A stretch of DNA of 64,000 nt, from contig LNDS01000004.1 in assembly GCA_001464835.1 (NCBI GenBank), positions 1 to 64,000 on the forward strand, written 5' to 3'. Positions 39,717 to 49,558 of the stretch are shown in pieces. A program made the translations under genes and the position numbers. Numbering within the stretch: position 1 is the stretch's first letter; every line of letters begins with the position of its first letter. This DNA is from Rhizobiales bacterium Ga0077525. GTDB lineage: Bacteria > Pseudomonadota > Alphaproteobacteria > Rhizobiales > Xanthobacteraceae. Below the pieces are notes generated by a model. That model was not told the origin of the DNA, did not search any database, and worked only from the letters and a program-made list of their open reading frames with translations.

Positions 39717-41123
39717 ATGGCGGGCGCCGACACGATTGAACGGCTTCAATTGTTCTTGCGCGAGCTATCGCCGCAAGCGCGGGGGATGCTTATCGCCGAA
39801 TTCGAGCGCAGTCTGCTGCGCGGCGACGACCTCGGCGCCGCCGATCTCGTGCTGCAGGAATTGCGCCGCATAACCCGCGATCAGCGCGCCGGCGCGCCGC
39901 GCATCGGCCACAGCGCCCGGTTGTTTTTCAAGCCGCTGGAGCCGTTCCTCGTCGACGATCTCGGGCAGCATCGCCACTTGGGCCGCATCTCGCGCTCATC
40001 GCTCGATACGTTGTGGACCTGGATCGCGCGCGACGTTCTTCCCGATGACGCCAAGGCCGTCGACAATATCGTCAACGCGGCATTGCAAGACGGCGACAGT
40101 GACAAGGCGCAATATTTCGTGCGCGCGTTTCAGGATCGCGTCGCGGTGGCGCTGACCGATCAACTGCGCGCCGCCGAAACCGACGACAAGCTACGCCGCC
40201 GCATGCTGGCGCAAATCGGCACGCAGCGCGCCGGCGAGGACGCCGCGACCTTGAAATGCGTGCTCAATGCGCGCGACGGTTTGAGCGCGATGGCGGCGCA
40301 TCTGCCGTTGCAGGTCGGCAATCTCGCCGCCAAGCAGCTCGACGAATGCCAGAGGCTGATCGAGAAAACCTCGCCGCCGACCAGCGACGTGTTTCTCTAC
40401 TCGCTGCTGACGGTGATGAGCCGGCTGGCGGCGCCGTGGCAATTGATCCGATTCGGCGTCAAGGCGGCCGGCAGCGACACCGCCGCGCGAGTCGCCGAGA
40501 CGCCCTATGGCGTGGCGGTGACCATCGTTCTGTCCGAACTCGAACGCCAGGTCGGCGAATTGCGCGACGATTTGCGCAGCGGCCGCGGCGTCGCGGTCGG
40601 CGCGCTGTTGAAAACCATCCACGATTCCGCGCGCGGCCTGCGCACCGAACTCAATATGCCGGTGGACTCGAGCTGGGGCCGGGCGCTGTCCGGGCTGCGC
40701 AGTCAGATCGGCGACATGCTGCGGCTGGAAATCGACTCGATGCCGGGCCGCGTGCGGCGCCTGCTCAAGCCGCGCGGCACCGGCGACATCCGCCCGAACA
40801 GCACGATCGACGCCGACGAGGCGGCCGAGACCGAGGCATTGGTCGCCTTTGTCGGCACCTGCCGCCATTTCGCCGGCGAACTGGCCATCAACGAGATGAC
40901 GCAGCGGACGTTTTCGGAACTTCAGCAGTATCTGGATAGCGCCACGCGCGGCCTGCTTGAGGCCCTGCGCGGGGCAACGCCCGGCGAGCGCAGCTTTCGC
41001 CAGTCGCAGGTCGATGTCGCGGTGCGGCTATGCGCCACGGTGTTCAGCCGCGAATACGCCGCCCAGCTCGGCAAGGCGGTCGAAGTCGCGGCGGCTGCCG
41101 ACCGCAGGGCGGCGAAAGCCTAA
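39717..41123 (+). CDS. Conserved alphaproteobacterial protein, function unknown
   Basis: A 468-residue, mostly helical cytosolic protein with no membrane segment or catalytic motif that I can see. MAGADTIERLQLFLRELSPQ and ARGMLIAEFERSLLRGDD open it, HSARLFFKPLEPFLVDDLGQ is a conserved-looking block, and the centre (VMSRLAAPWQLIRFGVKAAG) and acidic Asp/Glu/Ala segment (STIDADEAAETEALVAFVGT) follow. It ends in an Ala/Lys tail. Similar genes occur in related genera next to ccm genes. A role in the cell envelope or division is only a guess. Confidence 0.7.
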   Translation: MAGADTIERLQLFLRELSPQARGMLIAEFERSLLRGDDLGAADLVLQELRRITRDQRAGAPRIGHSARLFFKPLEPFLVDDLGQHRHLGRISRSSLDTLWTWIARDVLPDDAKAVDNIVNAALQDGDSDKAQYFVRAFQDRVAVALTDQLRAAETDDKLRRRMLAQIGTQRAGEDAATLKCVLNARDGLSAMAAHLPLQVGNLAAKQLDECQRLIEKTSPPTSDVFLYSLLTVMSRLAAPWQLIRFGVKAAGSDTAARVAETPYGVAVTIVLSELERQVGELRDDLRSGRGVAVGALLKTIHDSARGLRTELNMPVDSSWGRALSGLRSQIGDMLRLEIDSMPGRVRRLLKPRGTGDIRPNSTIDADEAAETEALVAFVGTCRHFAGELAINEMTQRTFSELQQYLDSATRGLLEALRGATPGERSFRQSQVDVAVRLCATVFSREYAAQLGKAVEVAAAADRRAAKA

Positions 41124-41296
41124 GCCGACCGCAAAAACGCCAAGGCTGACCGCAAAGTCCGTGGGAAGCCTCGGTTTATGCGGTTTTCCCCGTCGATCCG
41201 CGCCATTTGATCTTGCTCATTGCCGCCATGATTGCGGCTATGTATCCCCTCGCAGGCTGTTGTTCTTAACGGCTGTAAAGTGGATACTTTCGCCTC

Positions 41297-42430
41297 ATGA
41301 CCCTTTGGCTGGCCCTTGCGCTGATGACCGCGGCGGCGATTTTCGCCGTGCTGTGGCCACTTGGCCGGCGGACAGCGGCAGCGGGCGGCAGCGACATCGC
41401 CGTCTATCGCGACCAACTCGATGAAATCGCCCGCGACCGGACCTCCGGCCTGATCGGCGAAGCCGAGGCGGAAGCCGCCAAAGTCGAGGTGTCGCGCCGG
41501 CTGATCGGCGCCGCCGATGTGGCCGACGCCGATAAATCCGCGAGCGGCCGGTCGCCGCTGTGGCGCCGCCGCGCGACCGCGATTGCCGGCCTGGTGCTGC
41601 TGCCGGTGGGCACCACCGCGCTGTATTTGGCGATCGGTTCGCCGCAATTGCCGGGCCAGCCGCTGGCCGCGCGCATGGCCGCGGTGCAGCAGGACCGTTC
41701 GCTCCAGACCTTGATCGGCCAGGTCGAGGCGCATCTCGAGCGCAATCCGAACGACGCGCGCGGATATGAAGTGATCGCGCCGGTCTATCTTCGGCTTGGC
41801 CGTTTCAGCGACGCGGTGAATGCGCGCCGCAAATTGTTGGCGCTGTCCGGCGAAACCGCCGAGCGGCAAGCCGATCTCGGCGAGGCGCTGGCCGCGGCCG
41901 GCAATGGTGTCATCACGGTCGAGGCGAAGGCGGCGTTCGAGCGCGCGCTGGTGCTCGATCCGGCCGATCTGAAAGCCAAGTTCTTTATCGGCGTCGCCGC
42001 CGAGCAGGATGGCGACAAGCCAAAGGCCGCGGCGATCTGGACTGGCATGCTGAAAGATGCGCCGCCGGATGCGCCATGGGCGCCGGTGGTGCGCGAATCG
42101 CTTGTGCGTGTTGGCGTGACGCCTCCGTCGCCGACAGCGCCACCGATCGCGGGCATGGCCGCGCCGAGCGCGTCCGACGTCGCCGCTGCTTCAGGCATGA
42201 GCGAACAGGATCGCGGCGACATGATCCGCGGCATGGTGGCGCGGCTCGCCGACAGGCTTAAAGAGGACGGCAACGATCTCGAAGGCTGGCAGCGTCTGCT
42301 GCGCGCCTATATGGTGCTAGGCGACCGCGATAAAGCGACCGCAGCAGCCGGCGACGCCAAAAAGGCCCTGGCCGGCAATCCGGACAAGCTGCGCCAGATC
42401 GGCGACACGATCAAAAGCATGGGGCTCTAG
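41297..42430 (+). CDS. ccmI: Cytochrome c maturation protein CcmI
   Basis: A 377-residue c-type cytochrome biogenesis protein. Two membrane helices (TLWLALALMTAAAIFAVLWP and AIAGLVLLPVGTTALYLAIG) flank a cytosolic loop with RDQLDEIARDRTSGLIGEAE (the CcmI/CycH signature). A periplasmic TPR domain follows (IGQVEAHLERNPNDARGYEV, IAPVYLRLG, and further TPR units), with a C-terminal TPR-rich part. It presents apocytochrome c to CcmF/CcmH. The first gene of ccmI-ccmE-ccmF-ccmH with short spacings, so one operon. Confidence 0.95.
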   Translation: MTLWLALALMTAAAIFAVLWPLGRRTAAAGGSDIAVYRDQLDEIARDRTSGLIGEAEAEAAKVEVSRRLIGAADVADADKSASGRSPLWRRRATAIAGLVLLPVGTTALYLAIGSPQLPGQPLAARMAAVQQDRSLQTLIGQVEAHLERNPNDARGYEVIAPVYLRLGRFSDAVNARRKLLALSGETAERQADLGEALAAAGNGVITVEAKAAFERALVLDPADLKAKFFIGVAAEQDGDKPKAAAIWTGMLKDAPPDAPWAPVVRESLVRVGVTPPSPTAPPIAGMAAPSASDVAAASGMSEQDRGDMIRGMVARLADRLKEDGNDLEGWQRLLRAYMVLGDRDKATAAAGDAKKALAGNPDKLRQIGDTIKSMGL

Positions 42431-42433
42431 ACG

Positions 42434-42907
42434 GTGACGCGCAAGCAACGACGTTTGATCCTGATCGGCGGCAGCCTCGGCGTGCTGGCGATTGCCGCCG
42501 TGCTGGTGCTGAGCGCGCTCAGCGACTCGATCGTGTTTTTCAATTCGCCGACCGACATCGTGCAGAAGCAGTTGAAGGCCGGCACCCGCATCCGCGTCGG
42601 CGGACTGGTCAAGCCCGGCTCGCTGGAGCGCGGCGAGAAGTTGAACGTCCGTTTCGCGGTTACCGACGGCAATCACGACATCGCGGTGCGCTATCAGGGC
42701 ATCGTGCCAGACCTGTTCCGCGAAGGGCAGGGCGTCGTCACCGAGGGCAAGATTGAAGCTGACGGTTCGTTCGTCGCCGACAGCGTGCTGGCTAAGCATG
42801 ACGAAAATTACATGCCGCGCGAGGTTGTCGATGCGCTGAAGCAGAGCGGGCGCTGGCAGGAGGGCGAGATGAAGACCGACGCGCATGTCGTGAGCAAACC
42901 GCAATGA
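42434..42907 (+). CDS. ccmE: Heme chaperone CcmE
   Basis: A 157-residue membrane-anchored OB-fold protein. N-terminal basic residues and one membrane helix ([20 protein letters not shown]) are followed by [20 protein letters not shown] and the heme-attaching motif [12 protein letters not shown] with His 122. It binds heme covalently and hands it to CcmF. It starts with GTG 42434, three bases after the ccmI stop, and its stop overlaps the ccmF start. Confidence 0.96.
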   Translation: MTRKQRRLILIGGSLGVLAIAAVLVLSALSDSIVFFNSPTDIVQKQLKAGTRIRVGGLVKPGSLERGEKLNVRFAVTDGNHDIAVRYQGIVPDLFREGQGVVTEGKIEADGSFVADSVLAKHDENYMPREVVDALKQSGRWQEGEMKTDAHVVSKPQ

Positions 42908-44898
42908 TCCCCGAACTCGGCCATTACGCATTGGTGTTGGCGCTGGCGCTGGGCATCGTCCAGGCGGTGGCGCCGCTCATCGGCGCGTTGCAGCGCGACA
43001 CGGCGCTGATGCGGCTGGCCACCTCGACCGCGATCATGCAATTCGTCTTCGTTGCGCTGTCGTTCGCGGCCTTGACCGCCTGTTACGTCACGTCGGATTT
43101 CTCGGTCGTCAATGTGATCGAGAATTCGCACTCGATGATGCCGCTGATTTATAAATTCACCAGCGTCTGGGGCAATCACGAAGGCTCGATGCTGCTGTGG
43201 GTTCTGATCCTGGCGATGTTCGGCGCATCGGTGGCTGCGTTCGGCGGCAATCTGCCGACGACCTTGAAGGCCAATGTGCTGGCGGTGCAGTCGTGGATCG
43301 CCTGCACCTTCTATCTCTTTATACTTCTGACCTCGAACCCGTTCCTGCGCGTGGCGCAGCCGCCGTTCGAGGGCCGCGATCTCAATCCGATCCTGCAGGA
43401 TATCGGCCTCGCGGTGCACCCGCCGTTGTTGTATCTCGGCTATGTCGGCTTCTCCATTTCCTTCTCCTTCGCTATCGCGGCGTTGATCGAAGGCCGCATC
43501 GACGCCGCCTGGGCGCGCTGGGTGCGGCCGTGGACGCTCGCCGCGTGGATGTTTCTCACCGTCGGCATCGCCATGGGTTCGTACTGGGCTTACTATGAAC
43601 TCGGCTGGGGGGGCTTCTGGTTCTGGGATCCGGTGGAAAATGCGTCGCTGATGCCGTGGATCGCCGGCACCGCGCTGCTGCACTCTGCCGTGGTGATGGA
43701 AAAGCGCAACGCGCTGAAAGTCTGGACGCTGCTACTCGCGATCCTCGCCTTCTCGCTGTCGCTGATCGGCACGTTCCTGGTGCGCTCCGGCGTGCTGACC
43801 TCGGTGCATACATTCGCCAGCGATCCGTCGCGCGGCGTGTTTATCTTGATGATCCTGATCTTCTTCATCGGCGGCGGGTTGGCTCTGTTTGCCTGGCGCG
43901 CGCCGCTGCTGAAACAGGGCGGTCTGTTCGCGCCGGTGTCGCGCGAAGGCGCGCTGGTGTTCAACAACCTGTTCCTGACAACGGCTTGTCTCACCGTCTT
44001 CGTCGGCACTTTGTATCCGCTGGCGCTGGAAGCGGTCACCGGCGAGAAGATTTCTGTCGGCGCGCCGTTCTTTAACCTGACGTTCGGCCCGCTGTTCATT
44101 CCTTTGATGTTTGTCATGCCGTTCGGCCCGCTGCTGGCGTGGAAGCGCGGCGATGTCCTTGGCGTGGCGCAACGGCTGATGGCGGCTTTCGCCATAGGGC
44201 TTATCGCTATCGCGGCGAGCTTTGCCGCCATGGGTATGAGTTCGGTGCTGGCGCCGTTCGGCATTGGCCTGGCGTTCTACGTGATGGCCGGTTCTCTGGT
44301 CGATCTGGTCGAGCGCACCGGACTGTTCCGCATGCCGATGGCGACCGTGCGCGCGCGCGCCGCCGGCCTGCCGCGTTCGGTGTGGGGCACGGCGCTCGCG
44401 CATTTTGGCATGGCGGTGACATTGCTCGGCATTGTTTGCGCCACCACCTGGGGCGAGGAGCGCATCGTCGCGCTCAAGCAGGGGCAGAGCGTGACGTTGT
44501 CCGGCTACGACCTCAGGTTCGATGGCATGGTGCAGCGGACCGGGCCGAATTTCCGCGAACTGGCCGCGACCTTCACCGCGGGTAGCGGCGGCGTCGCTAT
44601 CGGCGCCATGGAGCCGTCGAAGCGCAGCTTCGTCGCGCGCAATTCATCGACCTCCGAAGCGGCGCTGCTGACGCGCGGCTTCAGCCAACTCTATCTGTCG
44701 CTCGGCGATGTCAACGAAGACGGCTCGGTGGCGATCCGGGTGTACTTCAAGCCGCTGGTGCTGTTGATCTGGCTCGGGTCGCTGGTCATGGCGCTCGGCG
44801 GTGCGCTGTCATTGTCCGACCGGCGCCTGCGCGTCGGCGCGCCGAAGCCGGCGAAGAAATCGGCTGCCAAGCCGTCAACGCTGCAGCCGGCGGAGTAG
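42904..44898 (+). CDS. ccmF: Heme lyase subunit CcmF
   Basis: A 664-residue multispan membrane protein with about 15 hydrophobic helices. The WWD signature is intact ([22 protein letters not shown]), and conserved His residues lie at [13 protein letters not shown] and [10 protein letters not shown] large periplasmic loop near the C-terminus ([20 protein letters not shown]) precedes the final helix ([18 protein letters not shown]). It attaches heme to apocytochrome c with CcmI and CcmH. ATG overlaps the ccmE stop. Confidence 0.96.
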   Translation: MIPELGHYALVLALALGIVQAVAPLIGALQRDTALMRLATSTAIMQFVFVALSFAALTACYVTSDFSVVNVIENSHSMMPLIYKFTSVWGNHEGSMLLWVLILAMFGASVAAFGGNLPTTLKANVLAVQSWIACTFYLFILLTSNPFLRVAQPPFEGRDLNPILQDIGLAVHPPLLYLGYVGFSISFSFAIAALIEGRIDAAWARWVRPWTLAAWMFLTVGIAMGSYWAYYELGWGGFWFWDPVENASLMPWIAGTALLHSAVVMEKRNALKVWTLLLAILAFSLSLIGTFLVRSGVLTSVHTFASDPSRGVFILMILIFFIGGGLALFAWRAPLLKQGGLFAPVSREGALVFNNLFLTTACLTVFVGTLYPLALEAVTGEKISVGAPFFNLTFGPLFIPLMFVMPFGPLLAWKRGDVLGVAQRLMAAFAIGLIAIAASFAAMGMSSVLAPFGIGLAFYVMAGSLVDLVERTGLFRMPMATVRARAAGLPRSVWGTALAHFGMAVTLLGIVCATTWGEERIVALKQGQSVTLSGYDLRFDGMVQRTGPNFRELAATFTAGSGGVAIGAMEPSKRSFVARNSSTSEAALLTRGFSQLYLSLGDVNEDGSVAIRVYFKPLVLLIWLGSLVMALGGALSLSDRRLRVGAPKPAKKSAAKPSTLQPAE

Positions 44899-44904
44899 GG
44901 CGAC

Positions 44905-45363
44905 ATGCGCATCATCGCGCTCATCTGCCTGTTCGTTGCGCTGCTGCTGCCCCAGCCTGTGCTTGCCGTCACGCCGGACGAAATTCTGAAAGACCCCGTG
45001 CTGGAGCAGCGCGCGCGCGTCCTTTCGCAAGAGCTGCGCTGCATGGTGTGCCAGAACCAGTCAATCGACGATTCCGATGCGCCGCTCGCCAAGGATTTGC
45101 GCATGCTGGTGCGAGAGCGGCTGGTCAAAGGCGACAGCGACCGCCAGGTGCTCGATTATCTGGTGTCGCGCTACGGCGCCTTCGTGCTGCTGAAGCCGCC
45201 TCTAGAAATTTCGACGCTGCTGCTGTGGGGCCTGCCGCCACTGGCCTTGCTCTCCGGCATCGTCATGCTGCTCGCGATGGCACGGCGGCGCAAGGCGGTG
45301 GTTCTGGACACCCCGGCACTCAGCACCGACGAGCAGCGCCGGCTGCGCAAGCTCGCTGAGTGA
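44905..45363 (+). CDS. ccmH: Thioreductant protein CcmH
   Basis: A 152-residue periplasmic, membrane-anchored protein with a signal peptide ([20 protein letters not shown]). The redox motif is [11 protein letters not shown] (Cys 46 and Cys 49), and the helical [20 protein letters not shown] and [10 protein letters not shown] follow, with a C-terminal membrane helix ([20 protein letters not shown]). It reduces apocytochrome Cys residues. It closes the ccm operon and is six bases from ccmF. Confidence 0.96.
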   Translation: MRIIALICLFVALLLPQPVLAVTPDEILKDPVLEQRARVLSQELRCMVCQNQSIDDSDAPLAKDLRMLVRERLVKGDSDRQVLDYLVSRYGAFVLLKPPLEISTLLLWGLPPLALLSGIVMLLAMARRRKAVVLDTPALSTDEQRRLRKLAE

Positions 45364-45520
45364 CTAAGTTATTGTAAAATATTGATAATTTCTTCTCTAT
45401 CATTTCCCCCACCTTACCGAAGTTTAATCCCCCCGACAGGACGCTGTAAGGGTCGTCACCCCATCTTGTGGTTCGAAACGGCGCGTCGCGCGCCTCCCGA
45501 ATTGAGATGGAGATTTTCCG
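45364..45520. other. Promoter-bearing intergenic region before degP
   Basis: An AT-rich start (TTATTGTAAAATATTGATAA, 45368-45387) is followed by a C-rich run and GAGATGGAGAT just before the protease ATG. The degP promoter probably lies here, but I cannot name its sigma factor. Confidence 0.45.
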
Positions 45521-47074
45521 ATGAACCCGAGCGTTTCCCCCGCTCCCCAGACTCCGAAGAAAAGCCGCGTGCTGTCCGCCCGCCGCGTCATTCTGCTCGC
45601 AACCACGATTGCCGGTCTCGGCGCCGCCGCTCTCGTCGTCGCCCCCGGCTTCAATCTGCAAGGCACTTATTCGCCCGCGCAGGCGCAGAACCTCACCGAG
45701 CAGGCTAAAAAGCTGCCGGCACCGATCGGCTTTGCCGATATCGTCGCCAAGGTGAAGCCGGCAGTCATGTCGGTCCGCGTCAAGGTCGGCGAACAGCAGA
45801 CCACGGGCACGGGCGGCGAGAACATGGAAAATGTCCCGCCGCAACTGCGCGAGTTCTTCCGCCGCTTCGGCGGCCCAGAGGGAATGCCGCAGCAGCGCGG
45901 TCCGCGCGGTGGTGGCCGCGGTCAGGTGACCGGCCAGGGTTCGGGCTTCTTCATTTCGGCTGACGGCTTTGCCGTAACAAACAATCACGTCGTCGAAAAA
46001 GCCGAGAGCGTCGAAGTCACCACTGACGATGGCAAAATCCACACCGCCAAGGTGATCGGCACCGATCCGCGCACCGATCTCGCTCTCATCAAAGTCGAAG
46101 GCGGCTCGTTCCCTTACGTCAATCTCGCAGGCACCCCGCCGCGTATCGGCGACTGGGTGATCGCGGTCGGCAATCCTTTTGGCTTGGGTGGTTCGGTCAC
46201 CGCCGGCATCGTGTCGGCGCGCGGCCGTGACATCGGCGCCGGCGCCTATGACGACTTCATCCAGATCGACGCGCCGGTGAACAAGGGCAATTCCGGCGGG
46301 CCGACGTTCGACACCGAAGGCAATGTGATCGGCGTCAACACGGCGATCTTCTCGCCGTCGGGCGGTTCGGTCGGCATTGCGTTCGCCATTCCCTCCGACA
46401 CCGTGAAGTCGGTTGTGACCCAGCTCAAGGATCACGGCACTGTCACCCGCGGATGGATCGGCGTTCAGATCCAGCCGGTGACGCCCGACATCGCCGAAAG
46501 TCTCGGCCTCAAGAAGGTGACGGGCGCTTTAGTCGCCGAGCCGCAGGCCGACGGTCCGGCGAAGAAGGCCGGCATCGAGGCCGGTGACGTCATCACCGCC
46601 GTCAATGGCGAGGAAGTGAAGGACGCCCGCGATCTAGCCAAGAAGATCGGCGCGCTGCCGCCGAAGGCCAACGTCAAGCTCACCGTGCTGCACAACGGTG
46701 CGGAGAAGACGGTGTCTTTGGCGCTCGGCGAATTGCCGAACAGCCAGGAAGCGCGAGTGACACCCGATGGCCGCGAAGGCAACGGTGTCGATATGGGTAA
46801 GCTCGGCCTGACTTTGGCTCCCGCCGCGCGCGTTGCCGGTGCGGGCAGCGAAGGCGTCGTGGTCACCGGTGTCGACTCATCGGGCGCGGCCGCCGAGAAG
46901 GGCTTCGCCACGGGCGACATCATCCTTGAAGTCGCAGGCAAGGTCGTCTCGACACCCGCCGATGTGCGCAACGCCCTGAGCGGCGCGCGGACCGGCGGCA
47001 AGCGGACTGTCCTGCTGCGCGTCAAGAAAGGCCAGAACACCCGCTTCGTCGCGCTGCCGGTCGGCAATGGTTGA
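45521..47074 (+). CDS. degP: Do-family periplasmic serine protease
   Basis: A 517-residue HtrA/Do-type protease-chaperone. An N-terminal membrane or signal segment (RRVILLATTIAGLGAAALVV, residues 21-40) precedes the protease domain with His 156 (NNHVVE), Asp 186 (RTDLALI) and Ser 258 (GNSGGP). Two PDZ domains follow (about 300-390 and 425-510), with GWIGVQIQPVTPDIAESLGL, and GVVVTGVDSSGAAAEKGFAT marking them. It degrades or refolds misfolded envelope proteins. It is followed by a two-component pair, an order conserved in related genomes, where that pair may control it. Confidence 0.95.
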   Translation: MNPSVSPAPQTPKKSRVLSARRVILLATTIAGLGAAALVVAPGFNLQGTYSPAQAQNLTEQAKKLPAPIGFADIVAKVKPAVMSVRVKVGEQQTTGTGGENMENVPPQLREFFRRFGGPEGMPQQRGPRGGGRGQVTGQGSGFFISADGFAVTNNHVVEKAESVEVTTDDGKIHTAKVIGTDPRTDLALIKVEGGSFPYVNLAGTPPRIGDWVIAVGNPFGLGGSVTAGIVSARGRDIGAGAYDDFIQIDAPVNKGNSGGPTFDTEGNVIGVNTAIFSPSGGSVGIAFAIPSDTVKSVVTQLKDHGTVTRGWIGVQIQPVTPDIAESLGLKKVTGALVAEPQADGPAKKAGIEAGDVITAVNGEEVKDARDLAKKIGALPPKANVKLTVLHNGAEKTVSLALGELPNSQEARVTPDGREGNGVDMGKLGLTLAPAARVAGAGSEGVVVTGVDSSGAAAEKGFATGDIILEVAGKVVSTPADVRNALSGARTGGKRTVLLRVKKGQNTRFVALPVGNG

Positions 47075-47130
47075 GGAGCTTGAGGTCGGACCGCGGGCAA
47101 TCGTCGCCCCCGCCAGCGGTTCAGCCTCAC

Positions 47131-47155
47131 CGGGACGGGCCCCGAGCCCGTCCCG
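47131..47155. terminator. Hairpin after degP
   Basis: The 10-bp perfect stem CGGGACGGGC (47131-47140) pairs with GCCCGTCCCG (47146-47155) and is followed by ACTTATTCC. It has no real T run, so termination would be inefficient or Rho-assisted. Confidence 0.45.
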
Positions 47156-47234
47156 ACTTATTCCGCCAGCGCGGGTAGTGCTGGCGAGCAAGCTTCACCC
47201 TGGCAACCGTCGCCCCCGCCGGGGTGGGGTCGTT

Positions 47235-47267
47235 GAGGGGGTGGCAGGCTAGTCCCGCCACCCCCTC
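47235..47267. repeat. Perfect 11-bp inverted repeat upstream of the regulator
   Basis: GAGGGGGTGGC (47235-47245) and GCCACCCCCTC (47257-47267) form an 11-bp stem with an 11-base loop. It could attenuate transcription from degP into the two-component genes or hold an mRNA structure. Confidence 0.6.
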
Positions 47268-47463
47268 GCGTACGACGCGACAGAAGGCGGCCGGCAACAC
47301 GCATAACGGGGTGACGACGCTTTCAATGACAGGACGGGAGGTTCTGGCGGGCTTTGCGCCACCGAATCGACTGGAAATGGTGTACCCGATGGCTACTTAT
47401 GCAGAGAATTACGGGCAACGCCCGAGCGGCAGGTCAAGCGATGCGCAACCGGATCGGGTCACC

Positions 47464-48144
47464 ATGCGGCTTCTGATCATCGAGGACGACCGCGACGCGG
47501 CCGACTACCTGGTGAAAGCGTTTCGTGAGGTCGGTCACGTCGCCGATGCAGCGCATAACGGCGAAGACGGCCTCGCGCACGCGCTTGACGGCCAGTATGA
47601 CGTGCTGATCGTCGATCGCATGCTGCCCAAGCTCGACGGATTGATGGTGATCGGCACTCTGCGCGGCAAGGGCATCGAGACCCCGGCACTTATTCTCTCC
47701 GCGCTCGGCCAGGTCGACGACCGGGTCAAAGGTCTTCGTGCCGGTGGCGACGATTACCTGCCGAAGCCTTATTCATTCTCCGAACTTCTGGCGCGCGTCG
47801 AAGTACTGGCGCGCCGCCGCGGCGGCCGTAACGAAGAGACCGAACTGCGCGTCGGCAACCTGCATCTCGACCGGCTGTCGCACTCGGTACGGCGCGGCGA
47901 CGAAGAAATCACCTTGCAGCCGCGCGAATTCCGTCTGCTCGAATATCTCATGCAGCATGCCGGTCAGGTCGTGACCCGCACGATGCTTCTGGAAAACGTC
48001 TGGGATTATCACTTCGACCCGCAAACCAACGTCATCGACGTTCACATCTCGCGTTTGCGCTCGAAAATCGATAAAGGTTTCTCCCAGCCGCTTTTGCATA
48101 CCATTCGCGGCACGGGGTACATGATCCGTGACGGCGCTCGGTAA
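47464..48144 (+). CDS. OmpR-family response regulator downstream of degP
   Basis: A 226-residue regulator. The receiver begins MRLLIIEDDRDAADYLVKAF, with acceptor Asp in LIVDRMLPKLDG, then LSALGQVDDRVKGLRAGGDD and the Lys in YLPKPYSF. The DNA-binding winged helix is REFRLLEYLMQHAGQVVTRT to LRSKIDKGFSQPLLHTIRGT. ATG 47464 begins the conserved part; ATG 47389 would add 25 residues and has GGAAATGG upstream. The kinase start overlaps its 3' end by 17 bases, so the two are coupled. An envelope-stress role beside degP is inference. Confidence 0.9.
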   Translation: MRLLIIEDDRDAADYLVKAFREVGHVADAAHNGEDGLAHALDGQYDVLIVDRMLPKLDGLMVIGTLRGKGIETPALILSALGQVDDRVKGLRAGGDDYLPKPYSFSELLARVEVLARRRGGRNEETELRVGNLHLDRLSHSVRRGDEEITLQPREFRLLEYLMQHAGQVVTRTMLLENVWDYHFDPQTNVIDVHISRLRSKIDKGFSQPLLHTIRGTGYMIRDGAR

Positions 48145-49558
48145 GATCTTCCGCACCACCACGTTCAAGCTGACGCTGGTCTATCTGACGGTGTTCGCGC
48201 TGTTTGCGGCGTTTCTGCTCGGCTATTTCGCGTTCAACACCCGCCGCCTGATCACCGAACAGATCACCGACACGGTGAACGCTGAAATTACCGGCCTGTC
48301 GGAGCAATACCGGCAGGGCGGCATCCGGCGTCTGGTCATCTCGGTCGACGAGCGGGCGCGGCGACCGGGTTCCAGCCTCTATCTCGTTACGACCTTCTCG
48401 GGCGAAGCCTTGGCCGGCAACGTCACCGCGTTGCAACCGGGCACGCTGGACAATCCGGGCTGGACCGAAACCACCTATCGCCGGCTCGATGAAGCGGACG
48501 AGCGCGACAAGAAACACCCCGATCATCATGCGCTGGTGCGCGTGTTCCAGTTGCCTGGCGGCTTTCGCATGCTGGTCGGCCGCGATCTGGAGGAGCGTGA
48601 GCGGCTCTATCACATCGTTACTGCCGCCGGACGCTGGTCGGTCGCCATCGTCATCGTGCTGGGTCTGGCCGGCGGCCTGTTCGTGACGCGGCGCGTGTTG
48701 CGGCGGGTTGATGCCATGACCGAAACCAGCCGCAGCATCATGGCCGGCGATCTCGGCGAGCGGCTGCCGGTGGCCGGCAGCGGCGACGAACTCGACCGAC
48801 TCGCGGTCAATCTCAATCTGATGCTCGAGCGCATCGAGGCCTTGATGAAAGGCCTCAAGGAAGTCTCCGACAACATCGCGCACGACCTGAAAACGCCCCT
48901 CACGAGATTGCGCAACCGCACCGAACAGGCGCTGCGCACGGCCTCCAGCGAGGCCGAGTACCGCGCCGCGCTCGAAGGCACGATCGAGGAATCGGACGGC
49001 CTGATCCGCACCTTCAACGCGCTGCTGATGATCGCGCGCGCGGAATCCGGGCAGTCGCGCGACGACATGGTTGAATTCGACGCCGCGGAAATCGCCAACG
49101 ACATCGGCGAACTGTACGAACCTTTGGCGGAGCAGAAGGGCCTTGCCCTGCGCGTCGAGGCGCCGTCGCCGGCGCCGGTCAAAGGCAACCGCGAGCTGGT
49201 CAGCCAGGCTTTGTCCAATCTGGTCGATAACGCCATCAAATACGCCGCGCTGCCGGACCGGCCGGAAGGAAGCCCGCCGGCGCAGATCGTCGTGCAGGCG
49301 GTCAATGACGGCGACCGCGTGCTGCTCACGGTTGCCGATAATGGGCCCGGCATTCCGGAGGCCGACCGGCAAAGGGTGCTGGAGCGCTTCGTCCGCCTCG
49401 AGCAAAGCCGGTCGCAGCCGGGCTCCGGCCTCGGCTTGAGCCTCGCCGCCGCGGTGGCGCGGCTGCACGGTGGCGAATTGACGCTTGCGGATAATGCCCC
49501 CGGCCTCAAAAGCATCATTGCTTTGCCGCGCGGAGGCCCGGTACAGATTGCGGGATGA
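48128..49558 (+). CDS. Sensor histidine kinase partner
   Basis: A 476-residue kinase. Two membrane helices (LVYLTVFALFAAFLLGYFAF and SVAIVIVLGLAGGLFVTRRV) flank a periplasmic domain of about 120 residues. HAMP (RVDAMTETSRSIMAGDLGER), HisKA (DNIAHDLKTPLTRLRNRTEQ, the phosphorylated His in AHDLK) and HATPase (NLVDNAIKYA, VADNGPGIPE, GSGLGLSLA) follow. The start is GTG 48128 inside the regulator gene. The stop overlaps the glnE start (ATGA). It probably senses envelope state. Confidence 0.92.
   Translation: MTALGKIFRTTTFKLTLVYLTVFALFAAFLLGYFAFNTRRLITEQITDTVNAEITGLSEQYRQGGIRRLVISVDERARRPGSSLYLVTTFSGEALAGNVTALQPGTLDNPGWTETTYRRLDEADERDKKHPDHHALVRVFQLPGGFRMLVGRDLEERERLYHIVTAAGRWSVAIVIVLGLAGGLFVTRRVLRRVDAMTETSRSIMAGDLGERLPVAGSGDELDRLAVNLNLMLERIEALMKGLKEVSDNIAHDLKTPLTRLRNRTEQALRTASSEAEYRAALEGTIEESDGLIRTFNALLMIARAESGQSRDDMVEFDAAEIANDIGELYEPLAEQKGLALRVEAPSPAPVKGNRELVSQALSNLVDNAIKYAALPDRPEGSPPAQIVVQAVNDGDRVLLTVADNGPGIPEADRQRVLERFVRLEQSRSQPGSGLGLSLAAAVARLHGGELTLADNAPGLKSIIALPRGGPVQIAG

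Larger units (their letters stand above)
47075..47463. other. Non-coding stretch between degP and regulator
   Basis: About 390 bases. It contains two strong hairpins: CGGGACGGGC/GCCCGTCCCG at 47131-47155 and GAGGGGGTGGC/GCCACCCCCTC at 47235-47267. Neither has a long T run, so they could be weak terminators or processing sites. A longer reading of the regulator could start at 47389 (ATG GCT ACT TAT), so the last 75 bases may be coding. Confidence 0.5.

Noticed and set aside
47131-47267. A riboswitch between degP and the regulator
   Set aside because: Only two simple hairpins are visible with no known aptamer consensus, so I listed them as hairpins.
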